Positions 10,601 to 20,052 of a stretch of 64,000 nt of DNA are shown piece by piece. The notes beneath the pieces are model-generated. The model saw only the letters and a list, made by a program, of their open reading frames with translations. It was not told where the DNA came from and searched no databases. Source of the DNA: Pedosphaera sp. (GTDB lineage Bacteria; Verrucomicrobiota; Verrucomicrobiia; Limisphaerales; SXQI01); NCBI GenBank assembly GCA_025359965.1, contig JANYDC010000068.1, positions 1 to 64,000 on the forward strand. Reading direction: 5' to 3'. The position numbers were made by a program, and so were the translations under genes. How positions within the stretch are numbered: position 1 is the first letter of the stretch; each line of letters starts with the position of its first letter.

Positions 10601-13600
10601 TCCTCAATGGCAGGGGTGCTACATCCTTTTGAGTGAGTCGCAAAATGAGGTTGGTCACCCCGGCAGGCACATCCACCGGATAACAAATAGTCCCGCCTTC
10701 ATCGAGCACTCCGCTGATGAGTATTCCATCCTTCAGACTGGGCGGAAGAGGATCCACCCGAATCGACACCTGAGACACACGACCGGTATGCACGGGTTGA
10801 TTGTCAATTTCAGCCAAGATCCAAGCCCCTGTCATGGGTATTCCCAAAAAATTCCTTAACGAGCCGGGACCGTCCGAAACGATGCTGTTGGGAGTATCGA
10901 CCGTCACACCTGAGTCATTGTAAATGAGACGCGTAAAACCTTCGAACTGACCGTTGTTCAAGGTATGGTTGTTGAGCGTGACGGAATGACGGTTGTGCCG
11001 CAGCACACCAACCAGATCGCCCAGCAATTGATGGGTGATATCGTTGGTCACCACCACTCTGCGCGCTCTGAAACTGCTAAGCCCCACTGCCATCACAATA
11101 CCCGCCCTCGGTCTGTAGCCAGACCCATCCGGAATATATGCGGCTCCTGGAAATCCCGTCAAAATGCGGCTTCCATTCGGCCCATCGCGTTCAAAAAGCG
11201 AATCACTGGAGATGGAAAGGATGGAGAACTCAGCCGCTTTTTGGTCTTCTGATTTTACGGCCACGTAGAAAACATCCTTCGGCGTTCCGTTGCTGTAGAC
11301 CAGCAACTCCTCGCCTCCCCGTTCAACCGAGCGATCCACCGCCGAAGAGGCCAGAAACACCGGATTCAAACTGAAAAGGTTGCTGTCACGTGAAACATAC
11401 AAATCGAGATCTGCATCCAACACGCGGGGCGTCGATAAGTTGGGCGGGTTGAAAATGGCGAATGCAACGTTGGAACCATTCGTGATGTCCGTGAGACCGT
11501 TGGGAATATAGAGGTTGGTGAAAACAAAGAAATGCCATTGGTTGGTGATGCCGTTGGTGCTGACCAAAGTGGCATTGGCCCCAACCCGCTGCTCGAAAAG
11601 CGGCAACCCGTTGGTCATGGTTGTTGGTGGCAGGTGGGTGTCAGTAAGCACAGGAAATGGAACGGCTTTCGTGATCGTGAAAACATTGGTGGTGTTAATC
11701 AGATCGGTGGACATAACCAAGGCAAAATCCTGCACGACATCATTCGTGCTGAGGTTGTCCGGCGTATGCTCGGCGAAGAAATCGCCAATGGCGTTCACAT
11801 TCACACGGCGCGCGCGGACGGTCACGGTGAAGTTGGTACCATAGAGCGAGGGATCCTGAATGAAGATGTTTTCGACGTTGTTCACCTTGTCGTACACGTC
11901 ATCATTCTCACTGTCCACATACTCGCGGGCAAAAACGAAATCGCTGCTATTCCCAAAATCATTGCCAATGAACACCCCTTCCACATCAAGGTTGGTCACG
12001 ATTAGATCGAGATCGTTAACCAGCTTGATGCCCGCACCGGGATTTCCCGGGGGATCGGTCCAGACCAAAGTGAAACGCAAAGGCAAACGGCTTGCCTCCT
12101 CGCTAAGCACAACGTTCCAAGTGCGGCTCTGGCCGGTGGCCAAGGCGTTGGAGGCACTTTGGTCGATGATCCTCAAAGGCCAGCTTGCCTCAGGCAAGGT
12201 AAGCATGTTGGTGCTGAGAATCCTCGGCAGGCTGGGCGAACCCCAACCTTGATAGTTGATCCCCGGCTTGGTCTCCAATGAATACTGGCCATTCACAGAC
12301 CGGCTGCCGTTGATCAACAGCGCTTTGGAAAGCGCCGGGCTAAGGCTTCGCCTTAATGCAACTGGCAGCGTGTGCTCAAAAAATTCCTGCATCAGCACCA
12401 GCAAACCCGACACACCCGGCACGGCAAAGCTGGTGCCGCTTTCCATGCGGTATTCGCCCAAAGTCTTGTCGATATTGGACAAAACGGGGTAAATCACGCT
12501 ATTCGTGTCAAATCTCTCCTCCAATTTGAAATCCTTGGAGCGGCCTGAAACGATCATGGTGCCTGGCGCGACCACGTCCGGTTTGAACCGTCCGAATTCA
12601 CCTTCCACGCCGATACCCACATTGCCGCGGCTTGAGAATGAAGCCACTTCAGAAGAGGAATCGCTCAATTTCAGGAACGGTGTGTTCGTCACGACGTTGG
12701 TGAACAGCGTGCCGGAATCCTCATCCTTGACGATGTTGGTCACGACATAGCTGTTGGTCATGTTCCGAAACTGCTCCACCGCTCCCACCGTGATCACATT
12801 CTTGGCTGTGGCGGGGGATCGGATGGAATCTGATTCGCCACCCGTTCCTTCTTCGTTGCCATCGCCGTTGTTGCCCGCTGGGAATAGAAACACCATGCCC
12901 TGCGGTCCATTGACTTCCGGAAGACTGTCGCGCACAGCCGAATCGTAGCGTGCCGCCGCCGAATCGTACTCTCCTGAATTTTCGTAAACCCAGCTGTTGT
13001 TGGAAATCATCGGCCCCCTGTTGGTCAGCACGACGTAATTGGTCGCCGCAGCCGTATGCTGGAGCCAGGCATCTGTGACAAAATCATGCACATTGCCTCT
13101 GTCAATCAAAGGCAGGGCAAACAGTTTGGCCTTGTCAGCAATGCCTCGCAGGTTGATCCCGTTGGTCGGTGATCCAGACAGATTGGTTACCGTGTCCGAA
13201 CCAGCGCCATCACCCGCCAATGTCACGGCCACAAAAGTACCGTGACTAGCATTGTTCGTCGGCAGGATGGGCCCACCCAGCAAAAACCGGTCCTTCAAAG
13301 CGGCGTAATTGGTGTCGAAACCAAAATCGTTGATGTTTACCACGATCTTGTCGCCCGTCAGGCCGAGGAAATTGGTGGTGTTGGTTTGATCCGCTGAAAC
13401 GCCAAGATACACACGAGTCAAATCATTTGCCGACACGCGAACCCTCTGCTGCTCCACCCATTGCACGGAATCCAGCCGCGCCAGGTTCGCCAGCGGAACT
13501 GAAGGGGGGCGCACCACCAATTGGGGACCAAAAGGCGAACGATCCACAGCCAGCACTTCCCCGCCCTGATTCTCAAACCATTCCCGAGCCACATCCTCCT

Positions 13601-14240
13601 GGCCTGCGAAGAGAGTCAGCCGATACACTGCGTCGGGCGCAATGGGCACATCGTCCACCGCTTGCTGCAAAAGTTTGCCGGCTAATTTGTAGTAAGGCTC
13701 AAAAACCACCATGGCACCCACCCCGGCCTCCGTGCGCAACGCTTCCACCTGAGCAGGGTCAATGCGAACCAGATAGGCGTTGTTTGGAATGTAAGAAACC
13801 AGTTCAGCACCATGATCACGCAGCGTTTTACGGAATGCGGCGGTCACGACTCCTTTGGCCTGTACAACATAGGACGAGGCTTCACCTTCGGTGCGAAGTT
13901 GCTCAGGAATTTCAGGAGTTTCTCCAGTGGAGGTATCAATCAATGCATTGCGCAGCAGAAGGGCTGTGTCGCTAACCGAAAGCTTGCGAATGGATTGTGA
14001 GGTGTTGGCAACACGCAGACTTGTCAGCAGCGGGCCCTTGGAGGCTGAGCTTCCAAAGGCGGCCGTACTAAACAGATTGGTGAGCACCCCGCCCGAAGCG
14101 GGATTTGTCGCACCGACTGTGCCCTGCTCAAGCACGGCCTTGCGCCGAGCCTGAATCTGGTTGCCGGTGTACCAGCTGTAAAATCCTCCCGTGAAGAGGA
14201 TCACGCTGAGTATTGCCCATGTTCTCGCTGTGAAACGCAT
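7578..14240 (-). CDS. Giant exported subtilisin-like (S8) serine protease
   Basis: About 2,220 residues. I start at ATG 14240 (MRFTARTW) rather than the upstream TTG at 14252. A signal anchor (WAILSVILFTGGFYSWY) is followed by a propeptide-like region and an S8 domain. The catalytic residues are Asp in INDFGFDTN (about 307), His in SHGTFVAV (about 337) and Ser in SGTSFAVPG (about 607); the oxyanion Asn is in FPAGNNGDG. Downstream are beta-rich regions. A proprotein-convertase P domain starts near residue 1280 (FSVGSI-type TGSIFQPRDTVVAG) and appears interrupted by a DUF642/CBM-like insert (about 1395-1715) before its last strands (GIWRLEVEDF). The last 70 residues form the shared C-terminal domain (YSLESSTDLTGW...FFRL). 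The product is probably extracellular, degrading protein or processing other exported proteins. Confidence 0.85.
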   Translation of the reverse strand: MRFTARTWAILSVILFTGGFYSWYTGNQIQARRKAVLEQGTVGATNPASGGVLTNLFSTAAFGSSASKGPLLTSLRVANTSQSIRKLSVSDTALLLRNALIDTSTGETPEIPEQLRTEGEASSYVVQAKGVVTAAFRKTLRDHGAELVSYIPNNAYLVRIDPAQVEALRTEAGVGAMVVFEPYYKLAGKLLQQAVDDVPIAPDAVYRLTLFAGQEDVAREWFENQGGEVLAVDRSPFGPQLVVRPPSVPLANLARLDSVQWVEQQRVRVSANDLTRVYLGVSADQTNTTNFLGLTGDKIVVNINDFGFDTNYAALKDRFLLGGPILPTNNASHGTFVAVTLAGDGAGSDTVTNLSGSPTNGINLRGIADKAKLFALPLIDRGNVHDFVTDAWLQHTAAATNYVVLTNRGPMISNNSWVYENSGEYDSAAARYDSAVRDSLPEVNGPQGMVFLFPAGNNGDGNEEGTGGESDSIRSPATAKNVITVGAVEQFRNMTNSYVVTNIVKDEDSGTLFTNVVTNTPFLKLSDSSSEVASFSSRGNVGIGVEGEFGRFKPDVVAPGTMIVSGRSKDFKLEERFDTNSVIYPVLSNIDKTLGEYRMESGTSFAVPGVSGLLVLMQEFFEHTLPVALRRSLSPALSKALLINGSRSVNGQYSLETKPGINYQGWGSPSLPRILSTNMLTLPEASWPLRIIDQSASNALATGQSRTWNVVLSEEASRLPLRFTLVWTDPPGNPGAGIKLVNDLDLIVTNLDVEGVFIGNDFGNSSDFVFAREYVDSENDDVYDKVNNVENIFIQDPSLYGTNFTVTVRARRVNVNAIGDFFAEHTPDNLSTNDVVQDFALVMSTDLINTTNVFTITKAVPFPVLTDTHLPPTTMTNGLPLFEQRVGANATLVSTNGITNQWHFFVFTNLYIPNGLTDITNGSNVAFAIFNPPNLSTPRVLDADLDLYVSRDSNLFSLNPVFLASSAVDRSVERGGEELLVYSNGTPKDVFYVAVKSEDQKAAEFSILSISSDSLFERDGPNGSRILTGFPGAAYIPDGSGYRPRAGIVMAVGLSSFRARRVVVTNDITHQLLGDLVGVLRHNRHSVTLNNHTLNNGQFEGFTRLIYNDSGVTVDTPNSIVSDGPGSLRNFLGIPMTGAWILAEIDNQPVHTGRVSQVSIRVDPLPPSLKDGILISGVLDEGGTICYPVDVPAGVTNLILRLTQKDVAPLPLRMYIKKDDLPTATINDGVATAITPGNYELQVGLTNNPPISPGTWYVCIDNPNTIPVGYDLLALFEYGAEGDNQYTRVVGGFGITDEAFTTGSIFQPRDTVVAGTRVGLRVDHSRVSDLSIHLITPQGTRLLLMENRGGTNEFGLGSVFTNSFGNLENSYFTLSDSEFVTTPVKFLKPPFADFGTNRGQVFFNGFEGAAPGIYSVGENLDGWVVKSNKVNVIGAAALAASGNNSVSLGSGAITTNLPTEPGRPYQLRFKHRLAPVIPLFSTGKNATNTDLLQGQADLHYFLASSADPKIPLGTPVVAAAASYWIANDAKSQWITPKGYHLLSANPGVYTYRTSFTLTGDPLNARITGIWAADNGGFDILVNGKSTRIAGSGHTVFNAPILTSTNLILGLNTMDLVTTNAGAPTGVRAQLQLQTRSTATAGFSNVVYALPVNSAGSFPGSFALELEGSFTNTYASAADYRTVTINFFAAATNQSLTFASLLNGLAQIDDVELIDTGTVFAKPEEPFELINGELAKGIWRLEVEDFRTGAPLGDGVVVSWRLELDVSPAFPPSEIMRNGATYPTTLNNQSLTNPPSTFIPGRVAKNEVQYFYIPYCSNSTDLFVTLIGSNNFGGLVMYADHSGFPTGNPLTDDYVPLLNNQNFPSTNGAATLHITDLRPYGAPLNPAEPIMFVAVANQFVDSTNYFTLRVDYDGICSAPFLFALASGQTNSLAVSSATANGVAGRQQLTFNVGPESTTASLALRAGDQSTLLATLQGPVEGGPQLTTYFEIGGGVPFVVMLSAGSSTAPIRPGTYIVTVDNPVETPTLLTASYQESDPAGGNPPLDLNIPQTFTIRADSLAQRDVSVGSNPSRLVFEVAGRPPGVDIQVMRLEDGVKMVSYNGQPLVWTILNSQGSLNGTYRVTVINNTGAPADVTLLASQPDSSGMVVSVEPLQLGISADQRTLSFLSLVGERYSLESSTDLTGWLGVSSVTATSGRTSISLPSPESTVQFFRLQKVAPQ

Positions 14241-14339
14241 AACAACTAACAAATACGGACACTAAAAATATCGACTGTGCTGATCAACCCCATGATCGCT
14301 TCCGGAGTATTGAATCGAATTTGGCGGTAGGGGTTCATT

Positions 14340-17300
14340 CTATTCGGCCGGGGGAAGGATATTGTAACTCTCCACAATGGTGCGAATGGGTTGACTGAGT
14401 CCCCCTGGTGTCGGCTCAATCCTCAAAACAGTCTTCGAGATAAACTCTCCGCTAACCTGATAATTCGTGCAAAGATTGTAAAAATTAACCTGCGTGGTCA
14501 ACGAACGCTCCGCCGGTTTTAAAGACTGCCCGTAGGCGTAAATCACAAACCTCGGCTCATCCACACGCATCAAGCCAAGGATCTGGCGTGGAATCGCCTC
14601 CAAAGTTTGGTCATTCAATCCCACCTTCAAATTAACATAGGGCGACCCAAACGAAAGTCCTGAAGCCGAAAGGACCGATCCCAAATTTGGAAAAGTTCCT
14701 CCCGGGAAGGAATTCTTCGCGCCGACCACGGTAGAAACAATGTTCGACATCTGGGGCGACGAAGGTGAGATGATCAGGTCTGCGTAGGTGGGGGAATTGC
14801 GTCCAAGTTCGGCTGCCGCACTCAAGGTGTTCGTAATAACCTGAACACCGGCCAACAAGGCATTCCACGCAGCAGCGTTCGTTTGATTCACTGACATCAA
14901 CCCGCGCGCCGCATTCTCGTTAATCGCTGCCGTGAAGAGACCCACCAAGTTCCAGTCATGCGACGGATAATTGGCACTATGATTTGCCCAACGAGTAGTC
15001 CAAACATCTTTGCTCCTTGAGTTATTAACACCGTAAACTGAACTGTAATCCGACTTAAGAAAAATGGTCTGCCACGGCGTTCCCCGATGAACCGCACCCA
15101 GCGCACCCAAGGAAGGAAAGACAAAGAAATTGCTCGTGACCGTGCTGATGGGGAATTCCCAGCTATCAGAGTTTACCACTCCGACATCCCGGAAAAGTGG
15201 ATCAAAATAGCCCGGAGTAGATTGGGCGGTCGCTTCCTTGCCAGGGGGTACACCCCAAGGGAAATAGCGCGTGCTGAGATGGCGCAAACTTTGGTTTTTG
15301 AGAACCGCATTATCGTTGGGTTTGACAAAGTCCGAGAGTACGCTTGGATCTCTAAGATCAGCTTCCATGTAGTGGACCAATGGATCATTGGGCTGCCAGA
15401 TATTCCTCCTCCGCAATTTCCGCACGGGTGAGAAAGGTGCTTGGTGTACGAGTGCATTCTTGACCTGATTCGATTCTACAGCAGTCAATTTCACCGTGTT
15501 CGCCAATCCCAAAAAATCTCGAAATGTCCCAACAGACCCGGGCTTGTCACCAATCTGCGCACTGTAACTCCTCCAAAAAGTACCTTGGTTTGTGGTGTCG
15601 ATAGAGGTAGCGATTTGGGCCAATGCGCCTTTGGAGATGCCATTGGTGAGTTCGAAATTCCAAAATGCGCTCTCCCCTTGTGGCAAGTCAGCTGTACTGG
15701 TTAATACGCTTGATTCACTGCGTTTAAGCCCCAAAGCATCAGAGATGTCGGTCTGCACCGAGAGCTTGTCGAGGTTGACGAAATCCACAATGGCACCCGA
15801 CAGTGTGTCCACAGCCCAGTAAATGACCCGGTTAGTGAGATAGAGATGCCAGTCAGGCACTCGCGTTGTTTTCGAGAATCCGGTGAGTGTTCCAGTCTGA
15901 AACCATGGGGAATTGTTCAGGAACACCATGTCGGGAAGGAACACCTGATTGGTAAACAATGGTATTCGGAAACCATTGGTGATGATTGGCGTCAATAGCG
16001 GATTGAGTCTGTCGACGGATGGCTCCCAAGAGTTGGCGTTAAGAGTCAGATTGGTGATAAGTGACAAAGTCTTGCTCTGCGTCAATGGGAAAACCCGAGT
16101 GGCAACAGCGGGGGCAATCCCGTTGCTCAACGCCATCCCCACATCAATCTGCGCATGAATGCGCAAGGCGCGAGGGAATGTTTTGATATAGGAGTTCCAA
16201 GCTTCAATGCCAAACACGTTGCTGATGCCCAGCAGATACATTTGGTTGGTCGTATTTACCGCAGCGTTGGTGGCCGGCCTGCTAAGCTCCAGCTTGCGCG
16301 TCACCTGCGCGAAGGTCTCCACCGAAAACTCGTTGAAATTGGGATAGCCTTTCTTGGCCCCAATCACCAGCGGTTGCCCGTAAACCATCACATTGGTCCA
16401 AAGTCGTCCGTTCGGAGTGCCTTGGTCATCAATCAAAGTAGCAGCCTCACGCCAGAGCGAGTTGGTAAGAAAGGCTGACCCTTTCTCCTGCACCCACCCG
16501 GCAATTGTCACGTTGGTGGCTGTACCCCGGTAAATAGGGCGATAAACAGAAGGCAGGTACGGATAACTCGTACCCCGGTTGGTCATGTTGTCGTAAATAT
16601 TCGCCGCAACCTGCAAAAAACGATGGACCGGAGCGGTGTACTCGTTGCTCGTCCCGGCAAGATTGGTGCGAGGGGGGACGTGGTAAATCTGAATGTTGGT
16701 GATGTTAATGTTCGAACGAACCTGGGTGTAGGGATCGTTTTCAATCATGAAGTTCGTCCACTGAAAAGTAGTAAAAAAATTATTAGTGACTGTAAACTTC
16801 GTGAGCGTCACACTTTTGCGGAGCATCGCATCAGCTGCATACAGGAAGAAATCGTTCGTTTTGGTGGTCCCCACAAACGATTCGTTCCGCGTCCAAGGCA
16901 CGAGATTCGTCCCAATTTTTCCCGGTGCATTGGTGTAGTTCAAGTGAACCAAGTTACCAATGGTCGGCGGCGAATCCACGCCCATGGATGCAAGATAACG
17001 GTAGAACGTGTAACGGTCGTAGGTGCTCTGGGAATTGGTTCCCGCCCGGTCTAAATCAGTTTTGATCAGATTATAGCCCGGAATAGTCTTAGCGCTCAAA
17101 ATCTCCTGAACGTCATTGAAGACAAAATAATTGTCACTACCGGACCAGCGGCGGACAGTTGAAATGTCGTTATCAAAGTCACTTGAAGTCCCAGGCCCTC
17201 TGTAGCGAGTGAAAGGACCGTCACTGTAGGAATCGACGCGGTCACGGTCGAACCCGCTGGCCGCAGGGCCGGAAAAATTCTTGGCCATGGTCAAAAGATT

Positions 17301-18227
17301 GGCTCGACTGCCATTGTAGCGATAAGAAAGAACCCCAAAAGCCTCATCAAATGCCTTGCCCGTGCCAGGTTTACCCACAAGCGGGTCGTAGCCTTGGTAA
17401 CTGGCGTTCCCCCAAATATTGGTATTAAGCCCGCGGAAAAATCCCGCCAGATTTAACTCCCATGACCCCACACCTTGATTGCGCGCATAGGCACTCGCTG
17501 ACAAGGTGTTCATTGGATCAACGGTCGTATTGGCCTGATTATGAATGTAGTTCAAATCCAAGGTTTTCCCCGCAGGCAGCACAATAAAAGCGTAGCGCCC
17601 CACAAACCGGTTGGTCTCAGAGTGGGGAAAATCAGGATGCTCCAAAACGCCAATCCACTCCGGATCACCCACCAATGGACTCAACACCGTTTTCGTGCCG
17701 CCAGCGGAGATCTGTTTCACGGGAGAGCCGAAACGATCTAATTCCGTGCGGAGACCGTTCGGCTCAAAATATCCGTTGCGGTTGAAATCCAGATAGAAAC
17801 GAAAATCATTGGTGGTGGCTCCCTTAACAGGCAGGTAAACCGGAGGACGTGGGTCAATCTGAAGGTTGGCCACATTTTGCAACTGATCGGCCCGGTTCAA
17901 TGGGGCGCCACTAGCGTAGGTGTAGCTGACGTTGGTGGGGTTGACCACGCCCGGCTTGAATCCCTGACCATTGATGTAATTGGTCGAAACAAAAAGATCG
18001 TATGCGAGGGGATTGTTGTACGCGCGGATGGTTGCCACGGCTTGGGCCTGGGCGCGTGCCAGGGCGGATTCAGCCATCAGCTTGGCCGTCGCCTGATCCT
18101 CGCTGACCTTCACCGAAACACGTTCGCGGCGGCTGAGGGCAAGAAACACCACAGCCATGAAAGTCACGACGCTGAGCATGACGAGCGTGATGACAAGAGC
18201 GATGCCCCGTTGAGACTGGCGGTTCAT
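14340..18227 (-). CDS. Verru_Chthon cassette protein A-like, PilX-type N-terminus
   Basis: 1,295 residues. The N-terminus MNRQSQRGIALVITLVMLS, with a long hydrophobic helix then SRRERVSVKVSEDQATAKLMAESALARA, is the PilX/GspK-like start of Verru_Chthon cassette protein A (TIGR02600 type). Gly precedes IAL, consistent with a prepilin-like cleavage site. The remaining 1,200 residues are a large Asn/Thr-rich exported region without a recognised catalytic domain. By position, and by analogy with GspK, it may cap a pseudopilus tip; that is inference. Its start overlaps the upstream protein C gene by four bases, and it is the last gene of the six-gene operon. The length is unusual even for minor pseudopilins. 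Confidence 0.8.
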   Translation of the reverse strand: MNRQSQRGIALVITLVMLSVVTFMAVVFLALSRRERVSVKVSEDQATAKLMAESALARAQAQAVATIRAYNNPLAYDLFVSTNYINGQGFKPGVVNPTNVSYTYASGAPLNRADQLQNVANLQIDPRPPVYLPVKGATTNDFRFYLDFNRNGYFEPNGLRTELDRFGSPVKQISAGGTKTVLSPLVGDPEWIGVLEHPDFPHSETNRFVGRYAFIVLPAGKTLDLNYIHNQANTTVDPMNTLSASAYARNQGVGSWELNLAGFFRGLNTNIWGNASYQGYDPLVGKPGTGKAFDEAFGVLSYRYNGSRANLLTMAKNFSGPAASGFDRDRVDSYSDGPFTRYRGPGTSSDFDNDISTVRRWSGSDNYFVFNDVQEILSAKTIPGYNLIKTDLDRAGTNSQSTYDRYTFYRYLASMGVDSPPTIGNLVHLNYTNAPGKIGTNLVPWTRNESFVGTTKTNDFFLYAADAMLRKSVTLTKFTVTNNFFTTFQWTNFMIENDPYTQVRSNINITNIQIYHVPPRTNLAGTSNEYTAPVHRFLQVAANIYDNMTNRGTSYPYLPSVYRPIYRGTATNVTIAGWVQEKGSAFLTNSLWREAATLIDDQGTPNGRLWTNVMVYGQPLVIGAKKGYPNFNEFSVETFAQVTRKLELSRPATNAAVNTTNQMYLLGISNVFGIEAWNSYIKTFPRALRIHAQIDVGMALSNGIAPAVATRVFPLTQSKTLSLITNLTLNANSWEPSVDRLNPLLTPIITNGFRIPLFTNQVFLPDMVFLNNSPWFQTGTLTGFSKTTRVPDWHLYLTNRVIYWAVDTLSGAIVDFVNLDKLSVQTDISDALGLKRSESSVLTSTADLPQGESAFWNFELTNGISKGALAQIATSIDTTNQGTFWRSYSAQIGDKPGSVGTFRDFLGLANTVKLTAVESNQVKNALVHQAPFSPVRKLRRRNIWQPNDPLVHYMEADLRDPSVLSDFVKPNDNAVLKNQSLRHLSTRYFPWGVPPGKEATAQSTPGYFDPLFRDVGVVNSDSWEFPISTVTSNFFVFPSLGALGAVHRGTPWQTIFLKSDYSSVYGVNNSRSKDVWTTRWANHSANYPSHDWNLVGLFTAAINENAARGLMSVNQTNAAAWNALLAGVQVITNTLSAAAELGRNSPTYADLIISPSSPQMSNIVSTVVGAKNSFPGGTFPNLGSVLSASGLSFGSPYVNLKVGLNDQTLEAIPRQILGLMRVDEPRFVIYAYGQSLKPAERSLTTQVNFYNLCTNYQVSGEFISKTVLRIEPTPGGLSQPIRTIVESYNILPPAE

Positions 18228-19252
18228 GGTGTAAACTGGCGGATCGTTACTATCTGGCGGTAAAGTTGCGTGCGGCTGAGACGGGCCCGAACGTAAGACC
18301 CCGCCCGGGGGTTGCTATCGGCCACCATCTGGTTGTATTGGCGGACCACATCCGGCTCCAGCAAACCTATCTCCACCTGGACATACGCAGGCAGCGCGTT
18401 GCTACGGAAGGTGGCCGTGCTCTCAGGTCCTACGGATAGCAGTTGGCCGATGATGATATTTGCGTCGGCCAAATTCGTGGCAGTGGTGCCATTTATGCCG
18501 GTATCTTTAATGATAGTGCCCCCAATGGTCGTTCGGGCAACAAAAGGCGGCGTATAACGGTTGGGTTGCGTGTAACGTTTGGGGCTGGCGTTGGTGAGGA
18601 CCAGAAGATTTTGAGAGGAAAGCAGGAGGTTGGTGGAATCCCAGCGAAAACGCCGGCCGTCCTGATCCACGGGGATGATCTTAAAATGCACCAAGCCCTC
18701 CGCCACGTAATGCATATTCGAGGCGGATGTGGAATTCGTGGAAATGGTTTGGAACTGCTTTAGAAAGAAATTGCTGCTGGGCAGCAGATGCTGCGGTTCT
18801 GGCGAAAACCGGATCAACGTTCCCACCCCGTCCCGGGAGTTAAGCACCCGGTAACCAATCGCACCCCAATTGGTGGAGGTGCGGGTCAGAAAAAACAGAT
18901 CGTTCAGAACATTCGTCTGAATCGAATTATCGAGAGGGTTGGTGTAAGTAGTCGTAAACTCGGGCAATTGCGCCGGGCTGATGTTTAGATTTTCCTGCGC
19001 TGAGGCCCTGCTTGCCACCATCTGCTCCAATTCCCGCGTAACCAACTCCATCACCGCGCGGGATTTCTCCGAAATATCGTTCTGCGCCTCGTTGTGCCGC
19101 ATCGCTTTCTGCGTCTGGTTAAACACCGAGTACAAAACCAAAATAATCAGGGACATCAAACCTATCGCCACCATCAACTCTGTGACAGTGAACGCCCGCC
19201 GCAACTTGGCCGGTTGCGCAGTGGGTTTGAGGGTGATCCGCATGAGACTCAA
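18224..19252 (-). CDS. Verru_Chthon cassette protein C-like minor pseudopilin
   Basis: 342 residues. The prepilin-like segment LRRAFTVTELMVAIGLMSL has Ala at -1, Phe at +1 and Glu at +5, followed by a GspJ-like helix (VFNQTQKAMRHNEAQNDISEKSRAVMELVTRELEQM). This matches cassette protein C (TIGR02599 type) and GspJ minor pseudopilins. The C-terminal part contains PAYVQVEIGLLEPDVVRQYNQM, close to the family end. Four-base overlaps on both sides show tight translational coupling. It probably assembles in the inner-membrane pseudopilus tip complex. Confidence 0.85.
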   Translation of the reverse strand: MSLMRITLKPTAQPAKLRRAFTVTELMVAIGLMSLIILVLYSVFNQTQKAMRHNEAQNDISEKSRAVMELVTRELEQMVASRASAQENLNISPAQLPEFTTTYTNPLDNSIQTNVLNDLFFLTRTSTNWGAIGYRVLNSRDGVGTLIRFSPEPQHLLPSSNFFLKQFQTISTNSTSASNMHYVAEGLVHFKIIPVDQDGRRFRWDSTNLLLSSQNLLVLTNASPKRYTQPNRYTPPFVARTTIGGTIIKDTGINGTTATNLADANIIIGQLLSVGPESTATFRSNALPAYVQVEIGLLEPDVVRQYNQMVADSNPRAGSYVRARLSRTQLYRQIVTIRQFTP

Positions 19253-20052
19253 AATTGGTTGGGGTTAAGAGAGGAGAGGATCATCGGCTCCGTCACGCCG
19301 GCAAAAGTGATGAAGCCCGTGGTGACATTTCCTGAGACCAATGCCGAAAGTGTTTTGCGGCTGTTGCCCACCGACCAATTATTGGCACCGCGCTCAAAGA
19401 CCGGCCAGCTCACCGTGACCCGAAGTTCGTAGAGCGAGCTCACCATGCGGTTGCTGTAAGCGAGATTGTTGAAAAATGCTGGGTTGAACGTGCTGGAAAA
19501 ATTGGTGGAAAATGTGTTCGATGAAGTCCGGGAATATGCAGGCACCAAATCCGCCTCGACCTTGTAGCGAAACCCTGCCTGGCTCGTAATTTTCACCTTC
19601 TCAGCCGCCGCTCCGTTAATGGGCCGCACCAAGGCAAATGCCCGGTTGAAATTGGTTTCACCGGCGCCGTTAAAAGTGAACCTGTCCTTGACCAGAAGCG
19701 CCCCAATGATCCGCTCACCATCCAAGTATCCCGGAGTCCAAGTGGCGGTCCCCTTTACGTTGGTTTTACCAAGAGGATTGAGCTGTTCACGCCGAACTTC
19801 CTGGACGAAGTTCGTCAAATCATCAATCCCGTGCGCGCCGCTGCGAAGGGCATCGAGAAAATACTGCGCCTCACTTTTCATGAGGGTATCCTCACGATTA
19901 TCCTTCTGCACGTTGATCCCCGCCGGCAACACACCCATAATGGCCACCAAAGCGAACGCCACAATCGCGAGACTCAACGCGATCTCGATCATGGTGAAAG
20001 CGCGCTCGCCGGAGCGGGCTTTCAGGGAGGGATTGAGCGGGTGAATCGTCAT
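19249..20052 (-). CDS. Verru_Chthon cassette protein B-like minor pseudopilin
   Basis: 267 residues with a 17-residue leader ending SGERA, then FTMIEIALSLAIVAFALVAIMGVLPAG. This is the GspI-like pattern of cassette protein B (TIGR02598 type). The first residue of the mature protein is Phe, with Glu at +5 and Ala at -1. The body contains the YELRVTVSWPVFERG strand, typical of GspI-like proteins. It sits between proteins D and C with four-base overlaps, in the order D-B-C-A by transcription. It probably pairs with the GspJ-like and GspK-like products in a pseudopilus tip. Confidence 0.85.
   Translation of the reverse strand: MTIHPLNPSLKARSGERAFTMIEIALSLAIVAFALVAIMGVLPAGINVQKDNREDTLMKSEAQYFLDALRSGAHGIDDLTNFVQEVRREQLNPLGKTNVKGTATWTPGYLDGERIIGALLVKDRFTFNGAGETNFNRAFALVRPINGAAAEKVKITSQAGFRYKVEADLVPAYSRTSSNTFSTNFSSTFNPAFFNNLAYSNRMVSSLYELRVTVSWPVFERGANNWSVGNSRKTLSALVSGNVTTGFITFAGVTEPMILSSLNPNQF

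Noticed and set aside
14241-14252. Four-codon upstream extension of the protease
   Set aside because: It would start at TTG; the ATG at 14240 begins directly before the signal anchor.
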